A DNA stretch of 64,000 bases from Aromatoleum tolulyticum (GTDB lineage: Bacteria > Pseudomonadota > Gammaproteobacteria > Burkholderiales > Rhodocyclaceae): NCBI RefSeq assembly GCF_900156155.1, contig NZ_FTMD01000002.1, positions 433,152 to 497,151 of the forward strand. The letters run 5' to 3'. Positions 10,189 to 24,553 of this stretch are shown here, piece after piece. The translations under genes were made by a program, and so were the position numbers. Each line of letters begins with the position of its first letter. Position 1 is the stretch's first letter. The notes under the pieces are model-generated. The model saw nothing but the letters and a program-made list of their open reading frames with translations, was not told the DNA's origin and made no database searches.

Positions 10189-10294
10189 GGCGGAAAAGCG
10201 AAGCGCCTTCCGCCGAACGCGCTCCCTGACACCGCCGCATACGCCAATTCACACCCCAAACGGCGGATAACGCCTTCGGCTCATCCTCCCTGCG
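10185..10294. repeat. Dispersed palindromic repeat, GTAGGGCGG type, copy A
   Basis: An imperfect long inverted repeat. The left arm begins GTAGGGCGGAAAAGCGAAGC and the right arm ends with CGCCTTCGGCTCATCCTCCC. Its complement resembles the left arm with CCGAAGGCG in place of GCGAAGCGC. A second copy follows the VOC gene at 17054-17150. It contributes the pyk stop codon. Similar short palindromes are common between proteobacterial genes. It may fold into a 3'-end hairpin on the transcript. Confidence 0.7.
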
Positions 10295-10325
10295 AGAGAC
10301 GCATTCAAGCGAAAACGAGACAGAC

Positions 10326-13420
<3,095 letters not shown>

Positions 13421-13566
13421 ACCTCGCGTTGCACGTCGCGCAGAAACACAACGATTGCTCTCCAACCGGCATCGCATTAACGCTCACTCCCTGGCGGTGA
13501 TGCCGGTCCTTTTTATTCCATACGGCCCCGCCGAGCGGCGGGCCGTTCGCCTTGCGGAGCTCCGCC

Positions 13567-16341
<2,775 letters not shown>

Positions 16342-16370
16342 TCCGCCCCCCGAGCGAACCACACCCCGCC

Positions 16371-16649
16371 ATGAACCCGACCGACGCCATCGGCTACCTC
16401 GCCGCCATCCTCACGACCGCTTCCTTCGTGCCCCAGGCGCTGCATATCTGGCGCACGCGCGACGCTCGTGCGATCTCGCTGGGGATGTACAGCGTGTTTT
16501 CCACCGGCGTCGCGCTGTGGCTGGCCTACGGCGTCCTGGTCGGTTCGTGGCCGGTGACCCTCGCGAACGTCGTCACGCTGTTCTTCGCGCTCAGCATCCT
16601 GTGCATGAAGATCCGTTACGACCGGGAACGCCGGGAGCGGCGGAAATGA
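16371..16649 (+). CDS. SemiSWEET-type sugar transporter (MtN3/PQ-loop family)
   Basis: 92 residues with three predicted membrane helices (about residues 5-25, 38-60 and 62-83) and the signature Pro21-Gln22 of the PQ-loop in SFVPQALHIWRTRDARAISLGMY. Bacterial SemiSWEETs work as dimers and move sugars such as glucose or sucrose passively across the inner membrane. It starts 29 bases after ppc and its stop overlaps the next gene (ATGA). In a window with no PTS or sugar ABC system it is the only visible candidate carrier for the Entner-Doudoroff genes. Sugar specificity is unknown. Confidence 0.85.
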   Translation: MNPTDAIGYLAAILTTASFVPQALHIWRTRDARAISLGMYSVFSTGVALWLAYGVLVGSWPVTLANVVTLFFALSILCMKIRYDRERRERRK

Positions 16650-17068
16650 GCGACCTCGCCGTCGCCCTCGCCGGCGTTCACCACGTCGCGATCATCTGCA
16701 GCGACTACGCGCGCTCGAAACACTTCTACACCGAAGTGCTCGGCCTGCGCGTCGTCGCCGAGACCTACCGCGCCGCGCGCGATTCGTACAAGCTCGACCT
16801 CGCGCTGCCCGACGGCACGCAGCTCGAACTCTTCTCCTTTCCCGAACCGCCGGCGCGCCCCTCCCGCCCCGAAGCCTGCGGCCTGCGCCACCTCGCCTTC
16901 GCGGTCGCCGACCTCGACGCCGCCGTGCGCGCACTCGAAGCCCGCAACGTGGCCGTCGAACCGATCCGCACGGACGAGCTCACCGCCCGGCGCTTCACCT
17001 TCTTCGCCGACCCGGACGGCCTGCCGCTGGAGTTGTACGAATCCACCGACCTCGTAGGGCAGGAGTAG
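16646..17068 (+). CDS. VOC-family (glyoxalase/bleomycin-resistance fold) protein, YaeR-like
   Basis: 140 residues forming two beta-alpha-beta-beta-beta repeats. Likely metal ligands are in GVHHVAIIC, LELFSFPE, GLRHLAFAV and LPLELYES, the histidine/glutamate pattern of glyoxalase I-like dioxygenases and lyases of the YaeR type. No specific substrate is assigned. Translation is coupled to the SemiSWEET gene by a four-base overlap. A glyoxalase role in clearing methylglyoxal from triose phosphates would suit the neighbourhood but is only a guess. The last codons and stop are encoded by a dispersed repeat. Confidence 0.8.
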   Translation: MSDLAVALAGVHHVAIICSDYARSKHFYTEVLGLRVVAETYRAARDSYKLDLALPDGTQLELFSFPEPPARPSRPEACGLRHLAFAVADLDAAVRALEARNVAVEPIRTDELTARRFTFFADPDGLPLELYESTDLVGQE

Positions 17069-17150
17069 CGCAGCGTATCCCGCCATTCCGACCGGAGTTC
17101 CCGCCCGACGGCCGCGTGGCGGGATACGCCTTCGGCTCCTCCCGCCCTAC
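17054..17150. repeat. Dispersed palindromic repeat, GTAGGGCGG type, copy B
   Basis: A long imperfect inverted repeat: the left arm starts GTAGGGCAGGAGTAGCGCAG and continues GTATCCCGCCAT; the right arm is GTGGCGGGATACGCCTTCGG then CTCCTCCCGCCCTAC. The outer 30 bases of each arm pair with few mismatches. It overlaps the last five codons and the stop of the VOC gene. It is related to copy A at 10185-10294. Confidence 0.8.
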
Positions 17151-17212
17151 GAAACCTGCGGCCCTGTACCGCTCACCGCTACAATCGCGGCCTTCGCAAC
17201 ACTCGACCGCCC

Positions 17213-17740
17213 ATGCGCCCCCGAACCGCTCCCGACTACCTCGCGGGCTACCCGCCCGCCCTCGCCGCCCAGGTCCGCGACCTGATCGGGCAGGACCGGC
17301 TCGCCGAACTGCTGCTGCGCAAGTACCCGCAGGCCCACGGCGTGCGCACCGACAAGGCGCTGTACGACTACGTGCAGGACATCAAGGGCGGATACCTGCG
17401 CAATGCCGGGCAGTTGAGCAAGGTCGCCTTCGACAGCAAGCTGCAGGTCATCCAGCATGCCCTCGGCACGCACACCCGCGTATCACGCGTGCAGGGGGGT
17501 AAGCTCAAGGCGAAGTGCGAGATCCGTGTCGCGACCGTCTTCCGCGACATGCCGGAAGCCTTCCTGCGCATGATCGTCGTGCATGAGCTCGCGCACATCC
17601 GCGAGCGCGAGCACGACAAGGCCTTCTACCAGCTGTGCTGCCACATGGAGCCGGACTACCACCAGCTGGAGTTCGACGTGCGCGCCTACCTCTGCCACCT
17701 CGACGCCACCGGTCACCCCTTGTGGTCGGCCGCCGCCTGA
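17213..17740 (+). CDS. YgjP-like (DUF45) zinc metallopeptidase-fold protein
   Basis: 175 residues. The zinc motif HELAH (His124, His128) is followed by REREHDKAFYQLCCHMEPDY with a third histidine at 134, the pattern of the YgjP/DUF45 family (M48-related fold). No signal peptide or membrane segment is visible, so it is probably cytoplasmic. Biological substrates of this family are poorly known. It ends six bases before the convergent dbpA stop. The ATG at 17213 gives a complete domain. Confidence 0.85.
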   Translation: MRPRTAPDYLAGYPPALAAQVRDLIGQDRLAELLLRKYPQAHGVRTDKALYDYVQDIKGGYLRNAGQLSKVAFDSKLQVIQHALGTHTRVSRVQGGKLKAKCEIRVATVFRDMPEAFLRMIVVHELAHIREREHDKAFYQLCCHMEPDYHQLEFDVRAYLCHLDATGHPLWSAAA

Positions 17741-17746
17741 CAGGGA

Positions 17747-19225
17747 TCAGTCGGCCAGCGCGCGCACCTTCACCGGCTTGCCCTTGAGCCTGCCCGCGGA
17801 CAGCCGGCGCACGGCTTCGCGTGCGATCTCGCGCACGACAGCGACATAGGTCGTCTGGTCGGTCACGGTGATCTTGCCGACCTGCTCGCGCGTGAAGCCC
17901 GCCTCCCCGGTGAGCGCGCCGAGCACGTCGCCGGGGCGGATCTTGTCCTTGCGCCCGCCGAGAATCTGCAGGGTCACCATCGGCGGCACCAGCGGCGATT
18001 CGTCCCCGCCCTGCAGGGAACCCAGGCCGTGCCACTCCGGTTCGCTGCCCATCATCTGCGCGATGGTGGCCACGCGGCGCTTGTCGGCCGGGCTGCACAG
18101 CGTCAGCGCCCAGCCATCCTCGTCGGCACGGCCAGTGCGGCCGATGCGGTGGATGTGGACTTCGGGATCGGGCGTGACGTCGACGTTGATGACCGCTTCG
18201 AGTTGCGCGATGTCGAGCCCGCGCGCCGCCACGTCGGTGGCCACCAGCACCGAGCAGCTGCGGTTGGCGAACTGGATCAGCACCTGGTCGCGTTCGCGCT
18301 GCTCGAGCTCGCCGTGCAGCGTCAGCGCATGGAAGCCCTGGTCGTGCAGCACCTTCACCAGATCGCGACACTGCTGCCGGGTGTTGCAGAACGCCAGCGT
18401 GCTGACCGGGCGGTAGTGCTTGAGCAGCGTACCGACGGCCTGCAGGCGCTCCTCGTGCTTGATCTCGTAGAAGCGCTGACGGATCTTGCTACCCTCGTGC
18501 TGTTCGGTCAGCTTCACCTGCTGCGGGTTGCGCAGGAACTGCTGCGCGAGCCGGTCGATTCCCTCGGGATAGGTGGCGGAGAACAGCAGGGTCTGGCGGC
18601 GCGTCGGACATTGGCTCGCGACGAACGCGATGTCGTCGTAGAAGCCCATGTCCAGCATGCGATCGGCTTCGTCGAGCACCAGCGTGTTGAGCGCATCCAG
18701 CCGCAGGCTGCCGCGATCGAGGTGATCCATGATGCGTCCCGGCGTGCCGACGACGATGTGCGCGCCGTGTTCCAGGCTCGCCCGCTGCGGGCGCATGGTC
18801 GTACCCCCGCACAGCGCCAGGATCTTGATGTTGTCTTCGGCGCGCGCGAGACGGCGGATCTCCTGCGTCACCTGGTCGGCCAGCTCGCGCGTCGGACACA
18901 ACACCATCGCCTGCACCGCAAAGCGGCGCGGGTTCAGGTTGGTGAGCAGTGTCAGCGCGAAGGCCGCGGTCTTGCCGCTGCCGGTCTTCGCCTGCGCGAT
19001 CAAGTCGTGGCCGGCGAGCGCCAGCGGCAGGCTGGCCGCCTGGATCGGCGTCATCGTGCGGTATTCGAGCTGCTCCAGCGTAGCGAGCAGCGCGGGCGAC
19101 AGCGGCAGCTCGCGGAACGACTGCCCGGCGAGGGTTGGCCCCAGCGCAGCCGGGGTCGGACCCGGCGCCGCCTCGGTCGCATCCGCAGCGGCCGGGGCCA
19201 CCTGCACCGGAATCGATTCGCTCAT
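17747..19225 (-). CDS. dbpA: ATP-dependent RNA helicase DbpA
   Basis: 492 residues. The DEAD-box core shows AKTGSGKT, PTRELADQ, GTPGR, LDEADRMLDMGFYDD, SAT, VATDVAARGLDIA and HRIGRTGRADED. The C-terminal domain (about residues 420-490, PPMVTLQILGGRKDKIRPGDVLGALTGEAG) is the DbpA RNA-binding domain that targets 23S rRNA hairpin 92, so the product should act in 50S subunit assembly. Start ATG 19225 has AAGG five bases upstream; a GTG two codons earlier is possible. Identification is by the diagnostic C-terminal domain. Confidence 0.93.
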   Translation of the reverse strand: MSESIPVQVAPAAADATEAAPGPTPAALGPTLAGQSFRELPLSPALLATLEQLEYRTMTPIQAASLPLALAGHDLIAQAKTGSGKTAAFALTLLTNLNPRRFAVQAMVLCPTRELADQVTQEIRRLARAEDNIKILALCGGTTMRPQRASLEHGAHIVVGTPGRIMDHLDRGSLRLDALNTLVLDEADRMLDMGFYDDIAFVASQCPTRRQTLLFSATYPEGIDRLAQQFLRNPQQVKLTEQHEGSKIRQRFYEIKHEERLQAVGTLLKHYRPVSTLAFCNTRQQCRDLVKVLHDQGFHALTLHGELEQRERDQVLIQFANRSCSVLVATDVAARGLDIAQLEAVINVDVTPDPEVHIHRIGRTGRADEDGWALTLCSPADKRRVATIAQMMGSEPEWHGLGSLQGGDESPLVPPMVTLQILGGRKDKIRPGDVLGALTGEAGFTREQVGKITVTDQTTYVAVVREIAREAVRRLSAGRLKGKPVKVRALAD

Positions 19226-19239
19226 GCTCACCTTGCGCC

Positions 19240-19731
19240 TCAGCCCTTGCGCCGACGCGCCGCGCCGAGCGGCTTGCGCCAGTGGCCCGCGCGCTTCCTC
19301 TCGGTTTCGGGGGTCTTAGGCTTGGGCATCAGCAGGTTCTTGCCCGTCCCTTGCCCCGAGGCGCGGTGCGCAAGAATCGCGGCGCTCAGTTGCTCGATCG
19401 TGGGCATGGCCGCTTCCTGCACGTCCTGTGCGACGTGGGCGGCGAGTCGCTGCCGGACTTCGAAGATCCGCTCGGCCGTATCCGCCTTCTTCGGCAGGCC
19501 GGTCACGATCGCCTGCGAGGCCGTGCTCAGCGAGACGCGCCCCTCCTCCGCACAGACGAGCCCGTTCGTCGCCAGGCGCAGGAACGACTCGGCCAGCTTC
19601 GCCTCGGACGGGATCGCGCCTTGCAGCAGATCGACTGCCGCGATGACTTCGGCAAGCTCGGCCGGGCGCCGCTTCGAAGCGAGCGCCAGGGCGAGCAGGA
19701 GGAGTGCGTCAATATCGTGAAGCGGGTGCAT
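19240..19731 (-). CDS. Hypothetical protein with basic C-terminal tail
   Basis: 163 residues starting MHPLHDIDALLLLALALASKRRPAE. The N-terminal 110 residues look like an alpha-helical winged-helix-type region (LAEVIAAVDLLQGAIPSEAKLAESFLRLATNGLV then EEGRVSLS), and the tail KRAGHWRKPLGAARRRKG is strongly basic. I do not recognise the family. AAAGG nine bases upstream of the ATG at 19731 supports this start; a longer frame to 19884 has no ribosome-binding site. It lies 14 bases before dbpA on the same strand and may be co-transcribed, which with the basic tail hints at nucleic-acid binding. Confidence 0.7.
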   Translation of the reverse strand: MHPLHDIDALLLLALALASKRRPAELAEVIAAVDLLQGAIPSEAKLAESFLRLATNGLVCAEEGRVSLSTASQAIVTGLPKKADTAERIFEVRQRLAAHVAQDVQEAAMPTIEQLSAAILAHRASGQGTGKNLLMPKPKTPETERKRAGHWRKPLGAARRRKG

Positions 19732-19924
19732 CGAATACCTTTCAGAAGCTGCAGGAAAATGAATCGGCGAGAGGCGCATCGCGCAACGGCCGCGGCCCGC
19801 AAGGGATGCGCAAGGCCCGCGGCAGACGCCGGAAATATCCGCCAAGGGCGAGAGTGTAAGCGTTCGGAACGCCCGCGACGTCAATAAGTTGCACTGCGCG
19901 GCGTGCGCCGCAGCATACCTTCCC

Positions 19925-21103
19925 TCAGCGCAGCGGCAGGCGCACGCAATCCGGCCCGAGACGTGTCAGCACCGGGCAACCGAGGAGCGCCAGCGTGCGG
20001 TCGATCTCCGAGCGCAGGATCTCCAGCGCCCGCGCCACGCCGGGCTTGCCCGCCGCCGCAAGGCCATACAGCGTCGCGCGGCCCGACATCGCCGCATCCG
20101 CCCCCAATACGCGCGCCTTCACGAAGTCGCTGCCGCGCCGCAGGCCGCTGTCGATGATCAGCGTCATGTCCGGCCCGACCGCCTCGCGGATCTCCGGCAG
20201 CACGTCGATCGGCGCCACACAGGTATCGAGCTGCCGCCCGCCGTGGTTGGTGATGACCAGCCCGTCCACGCCCAACTGCTTGGCGCGCTCGGCGTCGTCC
20301 GGCCGCAGGATGCCCTTCACGATCAGCTTGCGCGGCCACAGGTCGCGCAGCCACGCGACGTCGTCCCAGTTCAGCGACGGGTCCATCTGGCTCGACAGGA
20401 AAGTCGCCGCGTTGCGCGCGCTGTCCTGCCCCGGTGGCAGGAAGTCGCCCAGGTTGCGGAAGCGCGGCATGCCGTGCGGGATCAGCACGTCGAACAGCCA
20501 GCGCCAGCGCGTCGCGACATCCACCATGTTGTCGAGGTTGAGCTTCATCGGCGCTCGGTAGTTGCGCCGGTCCCATTCGCGGTTGCCGAAGGCGGCGACG
20601 TCGGTCGTCAGCACGATCGCCTCGGAGCCCGCAATTTCGGCGCGCTTGACGACGCCGGCGAGGTTCTCGCGATCCTTGAACGGGTAGATCTGCATCCAGT
20701 GGCGAACGCCGCATTCGACGATGCGCTCCAGCGAAACCGTCGACACCATGCTCTGGCACATCGGAATGCCGGCATCTCGCGCCGCCTCGGCGAGCATCAG
20801 GTCGCCCTCGTGCGAGAGCAGGCCGTTGAAGCCGGTCGGCGCGATGATCGCAGGCATCGCGATGCGCTCGCCGAACAGCTCGCAGCCAAGGTCGCGCTCC
20901 GACACATCGACCAGCGTGCGCGGCTGGAAATTGATCGCGTCGAAGCCCGCGCGGTTCTGCCGCAGCGTGAGCTCGTCGTCGGCGCCGCCTTCGAGGTACT
21001 CGAAGCAGAAGTTCGGGATGCGCGCGGCGGCCATCGCGCGCAGTTCGGCAATGTTCTGGGCGCGACGCGGATCGCCGCCCCGGTAGAGTTTGCGCATCGG
21101 CAT
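19925..21103 (-). CDS. FMN-dependent alpha-hydroxy-acid dehydrogenase (lactate/mandelate dehydrogenase family)
   Basis: 392 residues of the glycolate oxidase / LldD / (S)-mandelate dehydrogenase family. The N-terminal FCFEYLEGGADDELTL, the catalytic lysine in KLIVKGIL, the active-site histidine in VITNHGGRQLD and the FMN phosphate site IIDSGLRRGSD are present. It oxidises a 2-hydroxy acid to the 2-oxo acid; the acid is not known. The frame is open to a GTG at 21139, but that falls inside the terminator of the upstream gene, so ATG 21103 (MPMRKLYRGGDP) is chosen. It lies 131 bases downstream of the hydantoinase-like gene and may join that catabolic set. Confidence 0.88.
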   Translation of the reverse strand: MPMRKLYRGGDPRRAQNIAELRAMAAARIPNFCFEYLEGGADDELTLRQNRAGFDAINFQPRTLVDVSERDLGCELFGERIAMPAIIAPTGFNGLLSHEGDLMLAEAARDAGIPMCQSMVSTVSLERIVECGVRHWMQIYPFKDRENLAGVVKRAEIAGSEAIVLTTDVAAFGNREWDRRNYRAPMKLNLDNMVDVATRWRWLFDVLIPHGMPRFRNLGDFLPPGQDSARNAATFLSSQMDPSLNWDDVAWLRDLWPRKLIVKGILRPDDAERAKQLGVDGLVITNHGGRQLDTCVAPIDVLPEIREAVGPDMTLIIDSGLRRGSDFVKARVLGADAAMSGRATLYGLAAAGKPGVARALEILRSEIDRTLALLGCPVLTRLGPDCVRLPLR

Positions 21104-21120
21104 CGAGTGGCCGGCCCCGA

Positions 21121-21157
21121 AGAAAAAAGTCCGCCCCACGATACCGGAGGCGGACTT
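21121..21157 (-). terminator. Rho-independent terminator after the dihydropyrimidinase-like gene
   Basis: On the minus strand AAGTCCGCCT and GGCGGACTT form a nine-pair stem with a loop of about twelve bases and run into six T. It lies 78 bases after the amidohydrolase stop. It ends just upstream of the FMN dehydrogenase, so the latter needs its own promoter or read-through. Confidence 0.8.
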
Positions 21158-21234
21158 CGCTTGCTAGCCGCGCATCATGATACGCATCACAGCGTGCGCA
21201 TCGCGCACCGGTGAATCGGGCGCGACTTTGTACC

Positions 21235-22674
21235 CTAGCCTTCCCGCACCAGCTTGCGCTCGCTCTTCGGCCGCGCCGGCAGCGGCTTCGTGCATTCCAG
21301 GAAGCGCCCGCGCCCCTTCTGCGCCTGCGCCCTGCCGTCGGCCCACACGACCTCGCCGCGCGAGATCGTCACCCCCGGCCACGCCTTCAGATGCATGCCC
21401 TCGTACGGCGTGTAATCGACGTTGTGGTGCAGCATCTCGTTGCGGATCGTCACGTTGACATCGGTGTCCCAGATCACGATGTCCGCATCGCAACCCACCG
21501 CGATGCTGCCCTTGCGCGGGTACAGGCCGTAGAGGCGCGCGACGTTGGTCGAGGTCAGCGCGACGAAGCTCTGCGGGTCGATGCGGCCGGTGAGCACGCC
21601 CTCCGAGAACAGCAGCGCCATGCGCGTCTCCAACCCCGGAATGCCGTTCGGAATCTGGTCGAAGGAGGCGTTCTCGCCCGCCGCCTTCTTGCCCTGCGGG
21701 TCGTCGAAGCGGAACGGCGCGTGGTCCGACGAGAAGATCTGGAACACGCCGTTCTCCAGGCCGTCCCACACCACCTTCTGGTTCGCCTTGTCGCGCGGCG
21801 GCGGGCTGCACACGCACTTCGCGCCGTGCAGGTCCTCGCCTTCGAGATGCTCGCTGGTCAGGAACAGGTATTGCGGGCAGGTTTCGCCATACACCTGCAG
21901 GCCGCGTCCCTGCGCCCAGCGGATCTGCTCGACCGCCTCGCGGCCCGATACATGCACGATCAGCACCGGCACATCGACGAGTTCGGAGAGCGAGATCGCC
22001 CGATGCGTCGCCTCGCGCTCGACCAGCATCGGACGGGACGCCGCATGGAAGCGCGGCGCGGTGTGACCCGCCGCGAGCAGCTGCTCGGTGAGCCACGCGA
22101 TGCAGTCGGTGTTCTCGGCGTGGATCATCACCATCGCCCCCTCACGCCGCGCGACCGCGAGCGTCTCGAGGATCTGGCGGTCGTTGAGCTTGAGGTCGTC
22201 GTAGGTCATGTAGATCTTGAACGACGTGTAGCCTTCGGCGATCAGTTCGGGCAGTTCGCGCTTGAGCACGTCCGGCGTCGGGTCGCTGACGATGAGGTGG
22301 AAGGCGTAGTCGATCACCGCCTTGCCCCCCGCACGCGCGTGGTAGTCGTCCACCGCGGCGCGCAGCGACTGGCCCTTGAACTGGCACGCGAACGGCAGCA
22401 CCGTCGTCGTGCCGCCGCAGGCGGCCGACAGCGTGCCGCTGTAGAAGTCGTCGGCCATCTTCGTGCCGTCGTTCATCGGCTGGTCGAGGTGGCAGTGGCC
22501 GTCGATGCCGCCCGGCATCACGTAACGGCCGGCAGCGTCGATCTCCTTGCGGCCCGCCGGCAGGTCCCTGCCCAGCGCAGCGATCACGCCGTCGCGGATC
22601 CCGATGTCGCAGTCGAACTCGTCGGCTGCCGTCACGACGTGGGCGTTGCGCACCACCAGGTCGAAACCGTCCAT
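21235..22674 (-). CDS. Dihydropyrimidinase / D-hydantoinase-like cyclic amidohydrolase
   Basis: 479 residues of the amidohydrolase superfamily. Metal ligands are visible as His60 and His62 (GGIDGHCHLD), the carbamylated Lys153 (SFKIYMTYDD), His185 (MIHAEN), His241 (IVHVSG) and Asp317 (FSSDHAPF). These enzymes open cyclic ureides and imides such as dihydropyrimidines, hydantoins or phthalimide. No beta-ureidopropionase, carbamoylase or NADPH dihydropyrimidine dehydrogenase gene is present, so uracil breakdown is not obvious. ATG 22674 has GGAG seven bases upstream; ATG 22686 would overlap that site. It is divergent from a GntR regulator. Confidence 0.88.
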   Translation of the reverse strand: MDGFDLVVRNAHVVTAADEFDCDIGIRDGVIAALGRDLPAGRKEIDAAGRYVMPGGIDGHCHLDQPMNDGTKMADDFYSGTLSAACGGTTTVLPFACQFKGQSLRAAVDDYHARAGGKAVIDYAFHLIVSDPTPDVLKRELPELIAEGYTSFKIYMTYDDLKLNDRQILETLAVARREGAMVMIHAENTDCIAWLTEQLLAAGHTAPRFHAASRPMLVEREATHRAISLSELVDVPVLIVHVSGREAVEQIRWAQGRGLQVYGETCPQYLFLTSEHLEGEDLHGAKCVCSPPPRDKANQKVVWDGLENGVFQIFSSDHAPFRFDDPQGKKAAGENASFDQIPNGIPGLETRMALLFSEGVLTGRIDPQSFVALTSTNVARLYGLYPRKGSIAVGCDADIVIWDTDVNVTIRNEMLHHNVDYTPYEGMHLKAWPGVTISRGEVVWADGRAQAQKGRGRFLECTKPLPARPKSERKLVREG

Positions 22675-22996
22675 TGTTGTCTCCATGTTTATTGGGGTCT
22701 TGTTCGACGCGCCCGGACTCCGCACATGGAGTCGCCACGCATGTCGAATATCAATATATCTTTTGTCGACAATTTATCGATATTTTTTTCAACATGCAAT
22801 AGCGGCGTTATTACCAAAAACTCAACCCAAAACGTGCGGAGGATTTCGACCCCTGCGTTCGCGCCCCGCCGCACTGCGGCAAAAAGGCTGTCCGAATGCC
22901 GACAGCCAGCGGCATTTCTTGCTAGCGCATCGGCACGAACCGTAGAATTTCCGCCTCGGCCCGACCTTGCGGGCCCCTCCGGCGCAGGACTCCAGC
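22675..22996. other. Divergent control region, amidohydrolase / gntR1
   Basis: This 322-base stretch is strikingly AT-rich between about 22740 and 22815 compared with the genes around it. It carries the 15-base box TTTTGTCGACAATTT at 22761-22775, followed immediately by another small palindrome ATCGAT. The identical box occurs in the next divergent promoter. No gene is seen. The AGGA before gntR1 lies at about 22986-22989. Confidence 0.75.
22761..22775. promoter_or_regulatory. GntR/FCD-type operator, copy 1
   Basis: TTTTGTCGACAATTT contains the perfect ten-base palindrome TTGTCGACAA, which fits the TTGT-nn-ACAA pattern common for FadR/VanR-type GntR regulators. The identical 15 bases recur at 24602-24616. 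Two GntR/FCD paralogues lie between the copies. Confidence 0.7.
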
Positions 22997-23752
22997 ATGC
23001 AGAAGAAGACGGTCAAACGAAGTGGCGCAGGCGCATCGGCGCCGGCCCCCTTGCAGGACGAGCGCCCGGCGAACGATGGCGAAGGCGGCGCGTCGGACCA
23101 GGAGATCTACGAGCGGGTCATCACGTCGATCATGGAGCACCGCCTGCCGCCGGGCACCAAGCTCGGCGAGGACAAGCTGGCGAAGATCTTCGGCGTGAGC
23201 CGCGCGCGCGTGCGCCAGGTACTGGCACGCCTGGCGCTGGAGCGCGTGGTCGTGCTGCATCCGAACCGCGGCGCCTTTGTCGCCGAGCCCACCGTGGAGG
23301 AAGCGCGCGAGGTCTTCGAAGTCCGCCGGCCGCTCGAAGCGCTGGTCGTGCACCGCATCGTCGCGAAGAAGGACCCGGCGATCATCGCCCGCCTGCGCGC
23401 CCACGTCGCAGCCGAGGAGGCCGCCCGCGCCGCGCGCGACCGCCGCGCCATCATCCGCCTGTCCGGCGAATACCACGTGCTGCTCGCGGAGCTCTCCGGC
23501 AGCACCCTCGCTGCGCGCCTGATGCACGAGCTGGCGTCCCTCACCTGTCTCATCATCTTCCTCTACGACGCCCCCACGGTGCCCGCCTGCCGCGACCAGG
23601 AGCATGCCGAGATCACGCAGGCCCTCGCCGATGGCGACGAGACCACCGCGATCCGCCTGATGGCCGAACACCTGGAACACGTCGAAGCCTGCCTCGACCT
23701 CTCGCGCGGCCGCCCCGAGGAACTCGACCTGGAAGCCGCGCTGGCGGGCTGA
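22997..23752 (+). CDS. GntR-family (FCD domain) transcriptional regulator 1
   Basis: 251 residues. Residues about 35-110 form the winged helix (IYERVITSIMEHRLPPGTKL, FGVSRARVRQVLARL, VVLHPNRGAFVAEPT) and the rest is an FCD ligand domain with its metal-binding aspartate/histidine pattern (SGEYHVLLAEL, EHAEITQALADGD, MAEHLEHVE). Such regulators sense small carboxylic acids. ATG 22997 has AGGA seven bases upstream. It is closely similar to gntR2, for example both have NRGAFVAEPTVEEAREVFE. Probably controls the amidohydrolase gene opposite. Confidence 0.9.
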   Translation: MQKKTVKRSGAGASAPAPLQDERPANDGEGGASDQEIYERVITSIMEHRLPPGTKLGEDKLAKIFGVSRARVRQVLARLALERVVVLHPNRGAFVAEPTVEEAREVFEVRRPLEALVVHRIVAKKDPAIIARLRAHVAAEEAARAARDRRAIIRLSGEYHVLLAELSGSTLAARLMHELASLTCLIIFLYDAPTVPACRDQEHAEITQALADGDETTAIRLMAEHLEHVEACLDLSRGRPEELDLEAALAG

Positions 23753-23776
23753 ACCCCGCCCGTACCGCGTCGCCGC

Positions 23777-24553
23777 TCAGGAGAAGATCCGCTCCAGATC
23801 GTCGTCGTCCTGCGCCGCGAGGCTGATGTCGAGCGACTGCTCGACGTGATCGAGGTGATGCAGCATCAACGCCGCCGCGGTGTCCTGATCGCGCTGCGCA
23901 AAGGCCTCCAGCAGGCGCCGGTGCTCGTCTTCCGGGCAGGCCCGCCCCACCGGCGAGTCGTACAGGATGATGATCAGGCAGGTCAGCAGCGTGAGTTCGC
24001 GCATCTGCCGCGCGAGTATCGCGTTGCCCGCCATCTCCGCGATCTCGAGGTGGAACTCCCCCGACAGCCGGATCACCTGCTGGCGGTCGCGCTGCGCCCG
24101 CGCTTTCTCCTCCGCCGCCACCAGCTCACGCAGCCGCGCGAGCTGCGCCGGCGTCGCCGACAGCGCCAGCTTGCGCGCCAGCGCCGGTTCGATCAGGCGC
24201 CGCGCCTCGAACACCTCGCGCGCCTCCTCCACCGTGGGCTCGGCGACAAACGCTCCGCGGTTCGGCACCAGCGTCACGACCATCTCGTGCGACAGGCGCG
24301 TGAGCACCTGCCGGATCATCGCGCGGCTGGCGCCGAACACCGCCGCCAGCCGCTCCTCGACGAGCTTGCGGCCCGGTGCGAGGCGATGCTCGATGATCGC
24401 CGAAAGAATCCTGCGATAGATCGCCTCGGCGTCGGCCCCCACCGCCGCTTTTGCGCGGCTCTGCTGCCCGAGGCGCACCACCTTCGCGCCCCGGATCTCC
24501 TGCGGCCGTTCCGGTGTGCCAGAGCCATCCTGAAGTATCTGTCTTGTCCTCAT
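23777..24553 (-). CDS. GntR-family (FCD domain) transcriptional regulator 2
   Basis: 258 residues with the same architecture as gntR1: winged helix (IYRRILSAIIEHRLAPGRKL, FGASRAMIRQVLTRL) and FCD domain (SGEFHLEIAEMAGN, CPEDEHRRLLEAF, HHLDHVEQSL). The two genes converge with only 24 bases between stops, so they look like an inverted local duplication that has diverged. It is divergent from the MFS gene, with the shared operator between them. A ligand related to that of gntR1 is likely. Confidence 0.9.
   Translation of the reverse strand: MRTRQILQDGSGTPERPQEIRGAKVVRLGQQSRAKAAVGADAEAIYRRILSAIIEHRLAPGRKLVEERLAAVFGASRAMIRQVLTRLSHEMVVTLVPNRGAFVAEPTVEEAREVFEARRLIEPALARKLALSATPAQLARLRELVAAEEKARAQRDRQQVIRLSGEFHLEIAEMAGNAILARQMRELTLLTCLIIILYDSPVGRACPEDEHRRLLEAFAQRDQDTAAALMLHHLDHVEQSLDISLAAQDDDDLERIFS

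Noticed and set aside
13524-13543. Hairpin GGCCCCGCCGAGCGGCGGGC before ppc as a terminator of eno.
   Set aside because: The T-run is on the wrong side (upstream) and none follows in either direction, so termination is not supported.
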